From contig JBBMOL010000057.1 in NCBI GenBank assembly GCA_037954665.1, positions 1,178,001 through 1,242,000 on the forward strand: DNA of 64,000 bases, in the 5' to 3' direction. This DNA comes from Laguncularia racemosa (Eukaryota > Streptophyta > Magnoliopsida > Myrtales > Combretaceae). The position numbers and the translations under genes were made by a program. A model generated the notes under the pieces. It had not been told where the DNA came from, searched no databases, and saw nothing but the letters and a program-made list of their open reading frames with translations. Below, in pieces: positions 63,591 through 64,000 of the stretch. Position 1 is the stretch's first letter; the number at the start of each line of letters is the position of its first letter.

Positions 63591-64000
63591 AGTATCCATT
63601 TGCATTTAGTCTTCAATAACATTAATACCATAAATCTCTAAAATATCTTAATTTTAACTTTTTAAGGCTATGACTTTAAATTTACAAGTGCATCAATTTC
63701 CTCCATAATATTGTTTTTATTTTTTCCTTACCCCTTTCACTTGAAATGATACCCAATCAATCATCACTTGATAAATTAAATATCTTTTTCCTCAACTACT
63801 CATTCATTATTAAAGAAAATTTTTTAATAATGAAACTAGTAATGAAATCAATTTAAATTAAAAGAAGCAAAGATGACATCATTTCACTCATAATTTAATG
63901 AGTTTACTTTAAATGGTAGAAACTTAATTATTTTTCTTAGTTTTAACAGCCTGTTAGACTTAAATTAAGTGGAATTGTATAGAATCACATATAATCGATA

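Overview
The window looks like nuclear DNA of a flowering plant, probably a eudicot. It is strongly AT-rich, its genes have several GT-AG introns and plant-specific domain combinations, and most of the remainder is transposon debris. Only three genes can be supported with confidence, all on the + strand.

Region by region. 1-9.9 kb: no intact gene. It holds a diverged direct duplication (about 0.89-2.2 kb and 2.45-3.5 kb), one copy carrying a 303-bp inverted-repeat element; a reading frame resembling part of a fasciclin (FAS1) domain at 5.5-5.9 kb, ending at a GC-rich repeat; and a ~180-bp tandem repeat near 8 kb. 10.2-15.7 kb: a five-exon gene for a 1013-residue protein with an N-terminal zinc ribbon, a second (DUF3133-type) zinc ribbon and a C-terminal domain like the N-terminal half of extra-large G proteins. 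This is the EDR4-like / DUF3133 family. 16-22.6 kb: intergenic, with one stretch of organelle-like composition near 18.1-18.96 kb. 22.9-25.1 kb: a nine-exon gene for a three-HMG-box chromosomal protein, with mitosis-type (MSA) promoter motifs. 25.2-60.4 kb: repeat-rich desert. 60.6-61.0 kb: an intronless gene for a small plant-specific protein of unknown function. 61-64 kb: AT-rich intergenic sequence with a copy of a repeat also found at 47.7 kb.

The desert is the most informative part. It contains an internally deleted Ty3/gypsy retrotransposon (31.5-34.7 kb). It also contains a segmental duplication, D1 (38.08-41.70 kb) and D2 (47.00-49.97 kb). Each copy acts as the empty-site control for an element in the other: a 1451-bp PIF/Harbinger-like element in D1 and a 726-bp hAT-like element in D2. 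Between them lies a repeat (E2; its sister E1 is at 30.1-31.4 kb) interrupted by a very long LTR, itself interrupted by a 1352-bp solo LTR with a perfect 5-bp target duplication, followed by a ~1-kb minisatellite array. D1 and D2 share a TATA box, an ATG and a downstream reading frame that I cannot assign to any family. This is the best candidate for something undescribed, most likely a decayed duplicated gene.

The three genes show no functional link to one another. All coordinates come from reading the sequence by eye; intron boundaries were set by splice consensus, reading phase and family conservation. No database search was possible.
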